Assembly (NCBI GenBank): GCA_963664285.2
Contig: CAXXNX010000019.1
Location: forward strand, 1 to 64,000
DNA length: 64,000 nt
Origin: JAJCYL01 sp963664285
GTDB taxonomy: Bacteria; Bacteroidota; Bacteroidia; Cytophagales; Cyclobacteriaceae
Reading direction: 5' to 3'
Under the pieces are notes generated by a model. The model did no database searches, had not been told where the DNA came from, and saw only the letters and a list, made by a program, of their open reading frames with translations. This document shows positions 17,988 through 28,735 of this stretch, one piece after another. The stretch's first letter is position 1. Each line of letters opens with the position of its first letter. The translations under genes and the position numbers were made by a program.

Positions 17988-18677
17988 TTATGAGTTTCCA
18001 TATACTTTAAGGACCGTTTGCCGAAGGTCCATGCCTTTTTCTGAGCAAACGAAAACAATTTTCTCAGCAATGCTCTCGGGAGTGACCCAATCGTCAAAAT
18101 TCGCCTCAGGCATGGCTTCTCTGTTGGGAGGGGTATCAATGATGCTTGGTACTATCACGGTCGCTCTGGCATTATTGGTTTGGGTTTCCGCATTGATAAC
18201 CTCTGCCATTCTCAACACCATCGACTTGGATAATGCATAAGGGAAGACTGACTTGAAAGCATTCACCTCAAAAACAGGTTTGGCTCCAATGAGAACGATA
18301 TTTCCCAAGGATTCCTGTGCTTTCATAACACTAAGAGCCGGTTGAACAGTGTTCAAGGCCGTTTGGAAGTTCAGGTCGATCATTTTATTAATATCAGAGA
18401 TATTGCTGTCAATTAGGGTTGACATAGCAAAACCGCCAACTAAACAAACGACGGCATCAATTCGCCCATATTCTTCGGCTGTACCTAATACGAATTTTTT
18501 AGCCGCATTAGAGTCCGACAGATCCACAGGTTTGTAATTTGCTTTTTCGTGACCATCGTCAGCATTCAGATCAGGTTCATATGTACCTATGACTGTAAAA
18601 CCAACCGAGATCATATTACTGGTCACGACTTTACCAAGATTTCCTGTGGACCCGGTGATGATAGCTACCTTAGACAT
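17988..18677 (-). CDS. Short-chain dehydrogenase/reductase (SDR)
   Basis: 229 residues with a classical Rossmann N-terminus (IITGSTGNLGKVV), an acidic residue (GTYEPDLN) where coenzyme preference is set, and the SDR active site YALSK near residue 147. VVCLVGGFAM stands in place of the usual NNAG. The substrate cannot be told. It is a soluble NAD(P)-dependent oxidoreductase. The gene is complete and isolated between an IS1380 copy and the broken ppk gene, facing the same way as ppk. Confidence 0.8.
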   Translation of the reverse strand: MSKVAIITGSTGNLGKVVTSNMISVGFTVIGTYEPDLNADDGHEKANYKPVDLSDSNAAKKFVLGTAEEYGRIDAVVCLVGGFAMSTLIDSNISDINKMIDLNFQTALNTVQPALSVMKAQESLGNIVLIGAKPVFEVNAFKSVFPYALSKSMVLRMAEVINAETQTNNARATVIVPSIIDTPPNREAMPEANFDDWVTPESIAEKIVFVCSEKGMDLRQTVLKVYGNS

Positions 18678-18741
18678 TGCTTATGTTTTTAGATGATGAG
18701 AAAGAAAAGCCAGATCAAATATCTGCTTTTTTGTAATTCTT

Positions 18742-18888
18742 ATGCCGGTAACAGAAACATTGATGAATGATTTGATTGATTCAATCAACTACCTCCCTTC
18801 AAGTATCGAATGGATTAAGGACGGGAGAATTATTGCAATACAACATCAAATTGAACTTCCTTACCGCGCTCGTGCCTTTTTTCATTAA
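18742..18888 (+). CDS. Possible small protein or gene fragment (48 aa)
   Basis: The ATG at 18742 opens 48 codons beginning MPVTETLMNDLIDSINYLPS and ending near the ppk terminus. The composition looks like real protein, but no family is recognised and it could be the stump of a lost gene. It lies between the divergent SDR start and the end of ppk. Confidence 0.25.
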   Translation: MPVTETLMNDLIDSINYLPSSIEWIKDGRIIAIQHQIELPYRARAFFH

Positions 18889-20538
18889 GCCAACCATATA
18901 TCTCCGATTGCGCTCTTTTATTTTTTTTTAGACTCGTCATGCGATAGCGTCAGGCTGGTATTACTCACAAAATTATCTTCCAACTGAAAATTCATAAATT
19001 TTAAAAGTTCATTTTTCAAGTCCGCATCATAAATTGGAAAAGCTATTTCAACCCTACTATGGAGATTTCTTCGCATCCAATCTGCTGAACTAAGGAAAAT
19101 CTTCTTTTGGCCCTTGTTGTGGAAGATCAGAACACGTAAATGCTCCAGGAAATCATCTATTATACGATGCACTTGAATGTTATGACTTAAACCTGGTATT
19201 CCGGGATTCAAACAACTGATACCTCTTATTAACAGTTTAACAATAACACCGGCCTGGCTGGCTTCATACAATTTGTCTATCATCAGGTGATCATCGATAT
19301 TGTTCAGTTTTATAATGATCTCACCTTCCAAACCGTTTTTAACCGCTTCAATTTCTTTATCAATTAATTTTACAAACTTTTTGGTCATATTGACCGGACT
19401 GACTAACAGGTGGCGCAGATTAAGCATTTGTTTTTTATAATAGAGGAAATCGAAAACGGTACTCAACTCGTTGACCAGTTTTTTGCTCGAAGTGAAGAAT
19501 CCAATATCGGAGTACACTTTTGAAGTTGATTCATTGAAATTTCCTGTTCCGAGGTATGCATACCCTTTTACTTTATCATCGACTCTTCTATATACTAAAG
19601 CCATCTTTGCATGCACTTTGAGTCCCGGTAAACTGTAAATCAGGGTTATTCCGGCTTTTCCCATCTCCTTTGCCCAATAGAGATTATGCGCCTCATCCAT
19701 ACTTGCTTTTACTTCCATGAAAACAATAATTCTTTTCCCATTCTTAGCGGCATTGATCAAGGCATGTGCTATTAACGAATTCTTGGCTATGCGATAAAGA
19801 GTAACCCTGATCTCCGTTACGTCCGGGTCAATGGCGGCTTCGTTAAAAAACCGTAGAACATAATCAAAGCGATGGTATGGGAAAAATAATAATTGTTCAT
19901 TCTTTTTAATGGATTCAAAAATAGAGTTGTCCTTTTCAATCTCTAAATGATTTAAAGGCGCCAATCGTTCAGAATCCATTTGAGGTTTAAACGGATTAGG
20001 CAGTTTGATCAGATCAAATAAATTTTGGTATTGGCCATTGGCTATCAGGTCAGTCTTTCTCACGCCATGAATTCTCATCAAGAATTTCAACGATTCGTCA
20101 GGCAAACTGCGATCATAAATAAGACGGGTAGGTAAGCCTTTTTCACTGTTTTCGAAGTTGTACACTGATTTTGTCTATAAGGTTTCCGGAGTATTCATCT
20201 TCTATATTAATGCTTTCGTCATAGTTGATCACATAACTGTGCGCCTCAATCACGTCATACTTGGGGAAAATGTAATTTATATGCAGCCTGATTATGTCAT
20301 CAAGAAATAAGTATTCATAATCTCCATCAGAAGGTATCTTGAAAAAGCGCCGGACCTTATCGGATGGAATGTTTACACTAGAATATTCAAAGACATCATT
20401 AGTCCTGGACTTAACGAACAAAAATGGATTGTTAAGATGTAATGTCTTTTTGGGGTTTTTGTCAGAAAAATACTGAGGGTTCAAATGCCCTAAAATCCGA
20501 GACTTAAAGAGATCATAAATATATGCTAATTGCTGCTT

Positions 20539-21648
20539 GCTGAGATCAACTAATAAGTGCAATTGAAGGATGAAAAAGCTTTTAAGGGCTTTTTCATCCT
20601 TCAATTGCCTGAACAGTGCAATCTTTGGATTGCAAAATGTCAAAAAACTACACACATCTCAGTATTGATCAAAGGTATCAAATTGAAGCATTATTGAAAA
20701 CAGGAGCTACTCAAAAGGAGATTGCCTGTATCGTTCATTTTCACCCATCTACGATCTCACGTGAGCTTAAGCGAAATGTGGGTTCAAGAGGTAGGGGAGC
20801 TGGTGTCTATCGAACAGCAAATGCACAAAGGAGGACCAATCTTCGTCATCAAGAAAAGCCAAAAAGAGTGATTTTCACCAAACCCATGAAAGACTGGATA
20901 GTTAACCGGCTCCAAGAAGATAGATGGAGTCCTGAATTGATCAGCCATCAGGGAAAGAAAACGAGAGAATGTCCACTTAGCCATGAATGGATTTACCAAT
21001 GGATATGGGAATGTAAGCACACCAACCGCCAGGAGAACCAAGAATACAAACAACTATACACATATCTAAAACATGGCAAACGAAGGCGCAAACGAGGAAA
21101 CAGAAAAGATCGTAGAGGTATTATCCCGAATAGGGTATCAATTGAACAGCGACCCCAGATCATTAACAAAAGGGAACGATTGGGAGATATAGAAGTCGAT
21201 TTAATGATGGGTAAAAACCACAAAGGCTCTTTGTTGGTGATGACAGACCGAGCAAGTCTTTTTACCAGAATCAGAAAGATGCACAGTAAAAATGCCGATC
21301 AAATGGCCGAAGCTATTGTGGAGGAACTCTCTCAGGATAAACACAAACTGGAAACACTCACTTTTGATAATGATATGGCATTTTCTAAACATGAGTTGAT
21401 TGCTCAATCCCTTGATGTGGATGCCTATTTCACTCGTCCCTATACTAGTCAGGATAAAGGGACAGTTGAAAATAGGATTGGGGTAATCAGAAGGTTTTAT
21501 CCTAAGAAAACAGATATTAGATTTGTTACAGAGGAGCAAATCAAAGTTGTTGAAAACAAAATCAATGAACGCCCTGTTAGAAAATTTAATTACCTAAACG
21601 CAAAGCAAGTGCTACAAAGGAAAATTGCACTTATTACTTGAACTTACA
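20539..21648 (+). mobile_element. IS30-family insertion sequence, copy 1 (about 1110 bp)
   Basis: The left end starts GCTGAGATCAACTAATAAG and the right end, inverted, TGTAAGTTCAAGTAATAAG; both continue TGCAATT. A 21-bp perfect hairpin lies just inside the left end (GCAATTGAAGG...). Excising the element restores the ppk reading frame with a 2-3 bp target duplication. A second copy is at 30382-31489. Confidence 0.88.
20637..21641 (+). CDS. IS30-family transposase (copy 1)
   Basis: 334 residues from the ATG at 20637 (a GTG at 20616 is also in frame). The N-terminal helix-turn-helix reads TGATQKEIACIVHFHPSTIS. The integrase-type DDE core shows GDIEVDLMMG, TFDNDMAFSKHE and DKGTVENRIGVIRRFYPKKT, the usual IS30 arrangement. 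The protein differs from copy 2 by at least one residue (CKHTNRQEN versus CKHTNHQEN). Intact. Confidence 0.9.
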   Translation: MSKNYTHLSIDQRYQIEALLKTGATQKEIACIVHFHPSTISRELKRNVGSRGRGAGVYRTANAQRRTNLRHQEKPKRVIFTKPMKDWIVNRLQEDRWSPELISHQGKKTRECPLSHEWIYQWIWECKHTNRQENQEYKQLYTYLKHGKRRRKRGNRKDRRGIIPNRVSIEQRPQIINKRERLGDIEVDLMMGKNHKGSLLVMTDRASLFTRIRKMHSKNADQMAEAIVEELSQDKHKLETLTFDNDMAFSKHELIAQSLDVDAYFTRPYTSQDKGTVENRIGVIRRFYPKKTDIRFVTEEQIKVVENKINERPVRKFNYLNAKQVLQRKIALIT

Positions 21649-21765
21649 TTTGTTTAGTGTTTCTCCATTCCAAATATGAATTCCATTCCTGGCAAGATCG
21701 ATCAGTAAATCTTTTGGAAGATCCTATCGAAGCTTTGATATTGCTCTTTAACTTCTTCACTAATT

Positions 21766-23672
21766 AGTGTCTGTATGAAAACAGGCTAATATGCTGATTA
21801 TCCATCATATTCGTATTTTTTCCATCAAATCAGGCTGAATTATTCTCGAATCTGATTCAGTAGAATTATCAAATTCACAAATATTATCAAGAACAGTTGC
21901 GTTGTAGCCTGTTAATTGGCCATTTGAAGTTTTCCATTCAAAAACCCCAAAGAATTCACTTTGAGATTCGCAGGCTTTTTGGTCTGTCGGGGAGTAAAAT
22001 CCCTGTCCTTTTTTTGTTCATTCAGTGTAGAAAAGAAACGATTTTTTCGGTTGGTTTATCAGGATTAATCATTATATTGCATATAACCGATATAAATACA
22101 AACCATGAGGAAATCCTTCCAGCCCCAACTTACCCTTGCACACCCATCGAGCAAGTAGAGGCTCCGGTGAAAACTAAAAGCCACTTAGCTGCCCTGGCAG
22201 CCGCCCTTCAATATATCTATGTCCAACCTGAATGGAACCAGCGTATTTTTGAATTACTTTCTTCCAAACTCATTGAGGGAAAGAAAAAGACGGGCCGTGA
22301 GGGTATGAGTCTGTGGGAGGTCTTCGTATTGGCCCAGGTGCGCCTGTGCATGAACATCTCTTACGATGAGTTACACCATATCTCCAATTACGACACGTTG
22401 GATATTATGGGGGTGCTACCTACCGATCTACTCTGTGGGCAAACAGTATAAGTACCAGAACAGCTTAACAATGTGATTTTTGCTGGACGAGGCTCACGGC
22501 ATCAAATGTAATTTAGCAGCAGGTCATTAGGTGTTTAAAAAAAAAGGAAAAACCGGACTCAGTTGCCTTGCGTTGCAAACCGATAGTTTCGTGGTAGAAA
22601 CCGACACCCACTTTTACCGACTACAACCTGCTATGGGACAGTGCCAGAAAGTGTATAGATGTAGCTGATTTTCAAAAAGGTATTTTACTGGCTGGCGTAA
22701 GTCCGGGGATTGGCGCAGATCCCTCAAAAGGCTGATGCGCAGCGTGGGCAGGACCACCGGCTCAGGAGGAAAAAACAAAGAGGAGCGGGTAGAGCAGGCT
22801 GCCACTTCCTATCTGACTAAAGCCCGTGTCTTTGAGTCAAGTGTTTGGGCCAAATGTTGGAAAAACATCAGGGAAACTCTATCGAGGAGTTCGCAGCCCT
22901 GATGGCATTGACCATATCTTGAGATGTTGGAAAAGCACATCGAGTTGCTCGACAGGCGGTTGATCAGAGCAGAGAATTCCCCATTTTCCATCAATCAACC
23001 TTATGCCGAAATGATCAAAAAAGGCAAACTGCACCCCAATGTGGAGATCGGTAAGAATCTGGCCATCACTTCGGATCAATACCTACTCATAGACTGGCAA
23101 ATGTGAAAAACAAACCGACAACCAACTTACCCTATCAATTGCCCTTCCAAAGCCTGAGCACCGACAAGGGGTTTTCCGATAAAGAGGATAAAGCAACTCT
23201 GCAAAACCAGAAGTGATCATGCCTAAAAAGGGTAGGTTAAACAAAGAAGAAAAAGCCATCGAATCAGCGCCAGCCTTCAAAAGGTTGAAAAACAAGCATT
23301 CTGCTATCGAATCCAACATTAATGAGCTGGAACACCGGGGATTGGACCGATGGTACCCGCAGCTACATCGGGTTGGCCATTACTGCCTACAACCTTAATC
23401 GGGCGTAAACTCCAGGCTGACCGTCTGGCCGCCCAGCAGCAAGCCAATTGCCAGAAACAAGCAGCTTGTACCTTTTAGCTGTTTAATAAGGATTAGGCAC
23501 TGGCAGAAGTGCGTTCTGGCCAGGCTAAAACCCGGCTATTTTTATCAAAAACCATCAATGAATAAAAGCAAAGCCACCCTTTATTAGTCAGCAAGGTGAG
23601 TGATTTTTTCATTGTTCCATTTTAAGCAATATTTTAATACGACCTAAAACTCGCTGTTTTCTTAGAGACACT
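21766..23672 (+). mobile_element. ISNCY-like insertion sequence, copy A (1907 bp, degenerate)
   Basis: The ends are AGTGTCTGTATGAAAACAG (left) and, inverted, AGTGTCTCTAAGAAAACAG (right), with AATT on each side (21762-21765 and 23673-23676). It is 117 bp shorter than copy B at 32403-34426 and carries many small deletions and substitutions. It interrupts ppk. The family assignment is tentative. Confidence 0.8.
22105..23478 (+). pseudogene. Decayed ISNCY-like transposase (copy A)
   Basis: Fragments of the transposase seen in copy B are spread over all three forward frames, for example EWNQRIFELLSSKLIEGKKK, LLDRRLIRAENS and GRLNKEEKAIESAPAFKRL. Compared with copy B it has a shortened stretch after NYDTL, a scrambled segment near 22460-22530 and several single-base losses. 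It preserves one base lost in copy B (GCCCAGGTGCGC near 22334). It cannot make a working transposase. Confidence 0.8.
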
Positions 23673-23946
23673 AATTAACCTTATGGTCTTTTTTCGGGCT
23701 AAAGCCTAAATGTGTCTTGATATTTTTCTTATCGACTTGGTTAAGCTTTTTTAAGGCACCAACCTTGATCCTATAAAACTCATCAAGATTGGATGAATAG
23801 ATTGATAAGAATTTAATCCTGTCATAAACAGGTCGGTCAGTGTTTTCAGCTTCATTGAGAATGAGTTTATTAAAAGAAAGCCAACTGAGCTCTTTGTTGA
23901 TATATTTTTTACGATTCTCCACTTACCTGCAATTTAAGTGCATTAA

Positions 23947-25567
23947 CCCGCATTATTCATAGGCCACCAATTTTGGGATTAATAATGGGTTGCTAACTAT
24001 TTTTGATTGGAGTGTATGTATTAATTTGAAGATCAACCAGGTTTCTGGATTTCAAAGGACATTAGAGCGTTTTTTTGTTAGAATTTTTCAATTTTCAGTC
24101 AAAGCTCTATTGTGTTCTTATGGAAGAACATTTTTTTGATTAAACCAAACTGTTTAACTGATCGGTCAGTTCACCGTAAGCAAATCGCCCAGCAGGTATT
24201 GATATCTAAAGGCTCTTGAGAATTGTATTGTCAATGATCTTTTCCTTTCTTTCAGGCACGCCCCAACCTTCATCAGGTAAAGCCGGATATTGTCCACTTG
24301 CCATCGTTTAGCAAAGTGGTGTTTTGTTTTGGCAATTAATAATTTAATCTGCCGGAACATTTCATAACAGAGGGTAGCGATGATTAAACGCATGAAATTG
24401 GCCCAGTAGCGATGACAGGAAAGCCGGTCGGAATAAGTCATGTTTTTGAGTTCCTTTATTCGATTTTCACTGGCATCACCTCGCTTGACATAAAAATCAA
24501 AGTAAATCTGTTGAGCGGTCATCGCTTCAAAGTTGCTCACAAAGTAACGGACATTCATTCCTTTTCCGGTAGACTCCACTTTGGCGTACAGCTTTTCAGA
24601 ACGATCCCAGCTTTTGGCCTGGTAAGTAAACGGGCCAACAAACTCTTGATGTTTGATGATTTTTGAAGCATATTCCTTTTTTACTTCAATGATAGTCTGT
24701 TTGGTAAAAGTCTTTAAAACTTCATTACTACTAATACCTAAACAAAATTGAAGGTCAAACTGCTTAGCTATCCGATAAAAAGATGCTCCTGAAAAGCCAC
24801 TATCCGCTCGAATAAGGATCTTTACTGAGGGCAGTTTTTTTCTGATTTTAATGACAATCCTTTTCAATAAGGCCACAAACCATTTGTTGGAGTGACAATT
24901 GCCCGGACGTAGTACTGGTAAAATGACCTGACCGGTGTTCCCGTCCTTAAAGAACAACTCATGGTACATAGTCTGTCCATAATAGCCATTATACAAACTG
25001 AGTTGTTGGGATCCATGAGTAGGGTCATCGGTACCATCTACATCAATGATGATTTGACCAGTCTTCTCTTTCAACTCCTCTACATAACGGTCTACAAACC
25101 ATTGACTCATCTGGTAGATCAGACTCCGATCGGCCTTGTTTTCAAATCGACTTAAAGTAGGCTGGGAACATAATCCGCTATCTAGTACTTTACGGATCAC
25201 CGGATCCTCTCGGAGTTTTTGTTCGTCATTGCAATCCTGATAGCCCTGCATCATTAAAAACACCCGTTGGCGAAGCATTTCTTCATAAGTGTATTCGATA
25301 AAAAAGGGGTTTCGATAGTCAGGAATCAGTGCGGCGAAGCTTTTTAATAGACCAGTCTTTCTCTCTACTTTTTCACTTAACAATATCGCTCCGTCTGAGC
25401 TAATCGCTGATGCTGAAAAATCAAATTTAAAAGCTTGTTTTCCTCGATAAAATACGGTATCTTTTTCCTTATATTCAGGCATAAATTAATTGCTTATTTT
25501 GTTGTCTAACTATCTCAATATAAGCAATTTATGCCTGTTTTTTATTGTCTACTATGAATTTTTCGGG
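23947..25567 (-). mobile_element. IS1380-family insertion sequence, copy 4 (1621 bp)
   Basis: Identical ends to copies 1-3, with TTAA at 23943-23946 and 25568-25571. It lies 24 bases upstream of the GTG start of ppk and therefore separates that gene from its original promoter. Confidence 0.92.
24166..25482 (-). CDS. IS1380-family transposase (copy 4)
   Basis: 438 residues, intact, with the same catalytic motifs as copies 1 and 3 (DVDGTDDPTHG, RADSGFSG). It is transcribed in the same direction as the ppk remnant, so read-through from the element could reach ppk. Confidence 0.92.
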   Translation of the reverse strand: MPEYKEKDTVFYRGKQAFKFDFSASAISSDGAILLSEKVERKTGLLKSFAALIPDYRNPFFIEYTYEEMLRQRVFLMMQGYQDCNDEQKLREDPVIRKVLDSGLCSQPTLSRFENKADRSLIYQMSQWFVDRYVEELKEKTGQIIIDVDGTDDPTHGSQQLSLYNGYYGQTMYHELFFKDGNTGQVILPVLRPGNCHSNKWFVALLKRIVIKIRKKLPSVKILIRADSGFSGASFYRIAKQFDLQFCLGISSNEVLKTFTKQTIIEVKKEYASKIIKHQEFVGPFTYQAKSWDRSEKLYAKVESTGKGMNVRYFVSNFEAMTAQQIYFDFYVKRGDASENRIKELKNMTYSDRLSCHRYWANFMRLIIATLCYEMFRQIKLLIAKTKHHFAKRWQVDNIRLYLMKVGACLKERKRSLTIQFSRAFRYQYLLGDLLTVN

Positions 25568-25702
25568 TTAAAGAAATAACACTGTATTGGGGAATACGCA
25601 GATTCTACAATAAAAAAACCTGCAGATGCTGTATTGCGGGATACAGCCGAGCAATTGAATACTTAGAATCTTTGAGAAGTGCTTGAACTTAAATATTAGA
25701 CT

Positions 25703-26026
25703 ATGCATTGTAACACCTACTTCAAAACGATTTCCATATTGTTTGGGGTACTATTAAGAAATGCCTGCACTTCTTACAAACCATATGTTAAACCTGGATT
25801 TAACCAATCAGCAAATCCGTGTTCAGAATTGGCAAATTCAATTTTTATCGTCTCAGGCTATGCTTCTGACCTGCAATTTCAGTTCAGATGCATATATCAC
25901 TTAAAAAACGCAGGCGGAATTCCCTATTTTTCGATTTTAAACCGGGCCAACCTCTTGAAATGGATTCGAATAATCTTTTTGATATCTATTTTGGTGAATT
26001 CGTTGCTCTTTAGCGTGATATTATAA
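25703..26026 (+). pseudogene. Possible truncated lipoprotein gene in a 570-bp spacer
   Basis: The spacer 25572-26145 holds one frame of 107 codons. Its N-terminus (ISILFGVLLRNACTSYKPYV) looks like a lipoprotein signal with a Cys after a hydrophobic run. The next part (ELANSIFIVSGYASD) resembles the start of secreted metallophosphoesterases but is too short and degenerate to assign. The remainder is unlike protein. I read it as a gene stump beside the IS1380 copy; nothing else is supported in the spacer. Confidence 0.3.
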
Positions 26027-26145
26027 GAAGTTCGGGAATAAAAAATTAGGCACTGTACCTAGTGATGCCTCCTGGACGGAGCCACACGGGTAATCATAAA
26101 ATGGCCAAAGTTGGCGAGAGAAGAATATTTACAACAGCAAGCATC

Positions 26146-26961
26146 TCAATAACTTTCCTTATCAGTAGGGAAACTGCCATCTTTGACATCTTTGATATAG
26201 TTCGTGACAGCATCATTCATGTTTTTTGCAATGTCGGCATATACTCTTAAAAAGCGTGGGCGGAATTCCTGTGTAATACCAAGCATATCATGAACTACCA
26301 ATACCTGGCCATCGACATGTGGCCCGGCGCCAATTCCAATTATTGGAATAGAAACCTCCCCTGACACTATTTTAGCTAGCTTTGCAGGTATCTTTTCCAG
26401 TACAATACCAAAGCAGCCTCTTTCCTCCAAGAGTTTTGCATCAGTGATAAGCTTATCAGCTTCTTCTTCTTCACGAGCCCTAACAGTATAAGTGCCAAAT
26501 TTATAAATTGATTGTGGGGTTAATCCAAGGTGACCCATTATCGGTACACCTGCGCTCAATACTCTATCCACGGATTCCTTGATTTCTTCACCACCCTCCA
26601 TTTTTACCCCATGAGCCCCCGATTCTTTCATTATGCGAATAGCAGATTTAAGGGCTTCATGCGAGCTCCCCTGGTAACTACCAAATGGTATATCTACTAT
26701 TACCAGCGCCCGTTGGATAGCTCTAACTACTGACGAAGCATGATAGATCATATGGTCAAGAGTGATGGGTAGAGTCGTTTCGTGTCCGGCCATCACGTTT
26801 GACGCAGAATCTCCTACCAAGATCACGTCAATTCCAGCCGAATCAATGATGCTGGCCATGGAAAAATCATATGCAGTAAGCATAGCGATCTTCTCGCCCC
26901 GGCTTTTCATTGCTTTCAGCTGGTGAGTGGTTATCCTTTTGATGTTGCTGTGTAATGACAT
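26146..26961 (-). CDS. panB: 3-methyl-2-oxobutanoate hydroxymethyltransferase
   Basis: 271 residues, full length for PanB. It makes ketopantoate from 2-oxoisovalerate and methylene-tetrahydrofolate, the first step of pantothenate and coenzyme A synthesis. The motifs are clear: MLTAYDFSMASIIDSAGIDVILVGDS with metal-binding Asp, VKMEGG, MGHLGLTPQS, and IPIIGIGAGPHVDGQVLVVHD. The TIM-barrel enzyme is cytoplasmic. The gene is intact and stands alone, divergent from aroF across a 286-bp spacer. Confidence 0.95.
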   Translation of the reverse strand: MSLHSNIKRITTHQLKAMKSRGEKIAMLTAYDFSMASIIDSAGIDVILVGDSASNVMAGHETTLPITLDHMIYHASSVVRAIQRALVIVDIPFGSYQGSSHEALKSAIRIMKESGAHGVKMEGGEEIKESVDRVLSAGVPIMGHLGLTPQSIYKFGTYTVRAREEEEADKLITDAKLLEERGCFGIVLEKIPAKLAKIVSGEVSIPIIGIGAGPHVDGQVLVVHDMLGITQEFRPRFLRVYADIAKNMNDAVTNYIKDVKDGSFPTDKESY

Positions 26962-27247
26962 TTTTAGCTGCGGTTGATTGGCAAATTAGAGAATTTAGTT
27001 CGGGCTAAAAAAGTGGACTGTGCTAAATTGAAAGTATAGGGTCTGTCTCATAGTCACGGGCTGTCAGGTTGGGCCCGGCGAAACCTCTCTACTTTTGGAT
27101 AGGGCCACATTTCGACAAGCTCAATTGACAATAAAGCGTATTAAACTTTCCCGGCTAGCCTCATTCTCTTTTCACCTGCTTCCTTGGCTTTCCTGCCCAA
27201 TTCTTCTTCTATTTGCCGCACTGATTAAGGTTGGCTGTATAAGAAAT

Positions 27248-28246
27248 ATGATTATTCATTTAAAAGAGGGTATTGCAGAAGAAAAAACTCAGGAAATTGC
27301 TGGTTTCATTGAGGCGCTACACTTCTATGATGGAACCCGGCATGTGCTTGTCAATTCTTCGAGAGTCAAATCAATACCATCCCATTTAGAAGAGTTTGTT
27401 CATCGACACTTCATATTCGAAAACGATATTCAGTTGGCAAGTCAGGAATATTTAAGCTCAACCCGTTCAATAAAAATTGACGGTCTGGAAATTGGCGGCA
27501 AAAGCAACAATACCATGGTTATTACCGGCCCGTGTTCTGTTGAATCACTTGAACAGATTGACAGATGTGCCGAATTCAATAAATCACTGGGCATATCGAT
27601 TTTAAGGGCCGGTTGCTTCAAACCACGAACATCACCTTATTCTTTCCAGGGATTGGGAATAGAAGGACTGAAGATGCTTGATATAATGCGGGATAAATAT
27701 GGTCTTAAGATTATTTCAGAAGTTCGTGATGCGTCACATGTAGATGAAGTAATCAACGCAGTAGACATAGTTCAGATTGGTGCCAAAGCGATGTATGATC
27801 AGGGTATATTAAGGAAATGTGGCGAATCACAGAAACTAATACTTTTAAAAAGAGGTTTTGGAACGACGTTACAGGAATTTGTTCAAGCTGCTGAATTCAT
27901 TTTGTCACTGGGCAATAGTCAGGTCCTTCTATGCGAACGTGGGATAAGAACCTTTGAAACCAAAACCCGATTTACTTTGGATCTGTGCGGCGTGGCTTAT
28001 TTAAAAGAATATGTGAATCTTCCCATTTTTCTCGATCCCAGTCATGCCATGGGTTATGCCTATGGAGTACCGGACCTTACAAGGGCTTGTGTCGCCATGG
28101 GCATAGATGGATTGCTCATTGAGAGCCATCCTAATCCGTCCGTCGCATTATCAGACGCTTCGCAACAACTTGATTTTGAATCTTTTAAAGATCTTTTCAA
28201 AACCTTACCCGCCATTGCAGCATCGGTGGGGAGAAACATAATTTAA
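27248..28246 (+). CDS. aroF: 3-deoxy-7-phosphoheptulonate (DAHP) synthase
   Basis: 332 residues from the ATG at 27248; the frame is open further upstream but the conserved sequence begins here. A ferredoxin-like N-terminal domain (~90 residues) precedes the catalytic barrel, with ITGPCSVES, FKPRTSPYSFQGLG, VQIGAKAM, LLKRGFGTTLQE, LCERGIRTFE and DPSHAMG. It condenses phosphoenolpyruvate and erythrose 4-phosphate to start the shikimate pathway. KPRTSPYSFQG separates it from KDO-8-phosphate synthase of the same superfamily. The kdsC-like gene begins on the next base after its stop, so they share a transcript. Confidence 0.9.
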   Translation: MIIHLKEGIAEEKTQEIAGFIEALHFYDGTRHVLVNSSRVKSIPSHLEEFVHRHFIFENDIQLASQEYLSSTRSIKIDGLEIGGKSNNTMVITGPCSVESLEQIDRCAEFNKSLGISILRAGCFKPRTSPYSFQGLGIEGLKMLDIMRDKYGLKIISEVRDASHVDEVINAVDIVQIGAKAMYDQGILRKCGESQKLILLKRGFGTTLQEFVQAAEFILSLGNSQVLLCERGIRTFETKTRFTLDLCGVAYLKEYVNLPIFLDPSHAMGYAYGVPDLTRACVAMGIDGLLIESHPNPSVALSDASQQLDFESFKDLFKTLPAIAASVGRNII

Positions 28247-28726
28247 ATGAGCATAGACGCATCAAAAATCAAACTGGTAATACTAGATGTTGATGGTACT
28301 TTGACTGATGGGGGCATTTATATTCTTGAATCAGGCGAACAATTCAAAAAATTCAATGCTAAGGATGGCCTTGGTGTGAGACACGTTATTCGGAAAGGCA
28401 TAATGGTGGGCATTATTAGTCATAGCATGTCCAGTGGGATGATTTTGAAAAGGGCTGAAATGATGGGCATTGAAAAGTGCTACATTGGAGATGCTCCAAA
28501 ACGTGAAGTGTTGAATATATGGTGTAAGGAACTAGACCTGAGAGTGGAAGAAATCGCCTTTGTGGGAGATGATATCAATGATATGGACATTATTGAAGCA
28601 GTAGGACTGGCCGCGTGTCCGGCTGATTCTGTATCTCAAGTAAAAAATGCCTGTGACATCGTTTTAAAAAAGAATGGGGGAGATGGGTGTGTGAGAGAAT
28701 TCTTGGATATGTTCTTTCTCGGCTGA
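28247..28726 (+). CDS. kdsC: HAD phosphatase, KDO 8-phosphate phosphatase type
   Basis: 159 residues, the usual size of KdsC. The HAD motifs are LVILDVDGTLTDGGI (nucleophile and acid Asp), GIISHSMSSG, KRAEMMGIEKCYIGD and FVGDDINDMDI. KdsC removes phosphate from KDO 8-phosphate for lipopolysaccharide core synthesis and acts as a tetramer. It directly follows the DAHP synthase gene. Some cap-less HAD proteins of this subgroup act on other sugars, so the exact substrate is inferred. Confidence 0.8.
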   Translation: MSIDASKIKLVILDVDGTLTDGGIYILESGEQFKKFNAKDGLGVRHVIRKGIMVGIISHSMSSGMILKRAEMMGIEKCYIGDAPKREVLNIWCKELDLRVEEIAFVGDDINDMDIIEAVGLAACPADSVSQVKNACDIVLKKNGGDGCVREFLDMFFLG

Positions 28727-28735
28727 CTAGTAGGC

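Larger units (their letters stand above)
18918..23922 (-). pseudogene. ppk1: Polyphosphate kinase, split by IS30 and an ISNCY-like element
   Basis: PPK1 polymerises the terminal phosphate of ATP into polyphosphate. The pieces read in order on the minus strand. The N-terminal domain (YINKELSWLSFNKLILNEA, GTG start at 23922) ends at the ISNCY-like element. ISEEVKEQYQSFDRIFQ and DLARNGIHIWNGETLNK lie at 21649-21765. QQLAYIYDLFKSRIL and the middle domain lie before 20143. The catalytic C-terminus (EIRVTLYRIAKNS, GLKVHAKMALVYR, SSADWMRRNLHSR) ends at 18918. Single-base frameshifts occur near 20150, 21727 and 23690. Removing the IS30 joins ETLNK to QQLAY in frame. Another IS1380 sits 24 bases upstream of the start. 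Confidence 0.9.

Noticed and set aside
26962..27247. Possible IS remnant starting GGGTCTGTCTCA in the panB-aroF spacer
   Set aside because: No matching opposite end or transposase fragment was found; too short to support.
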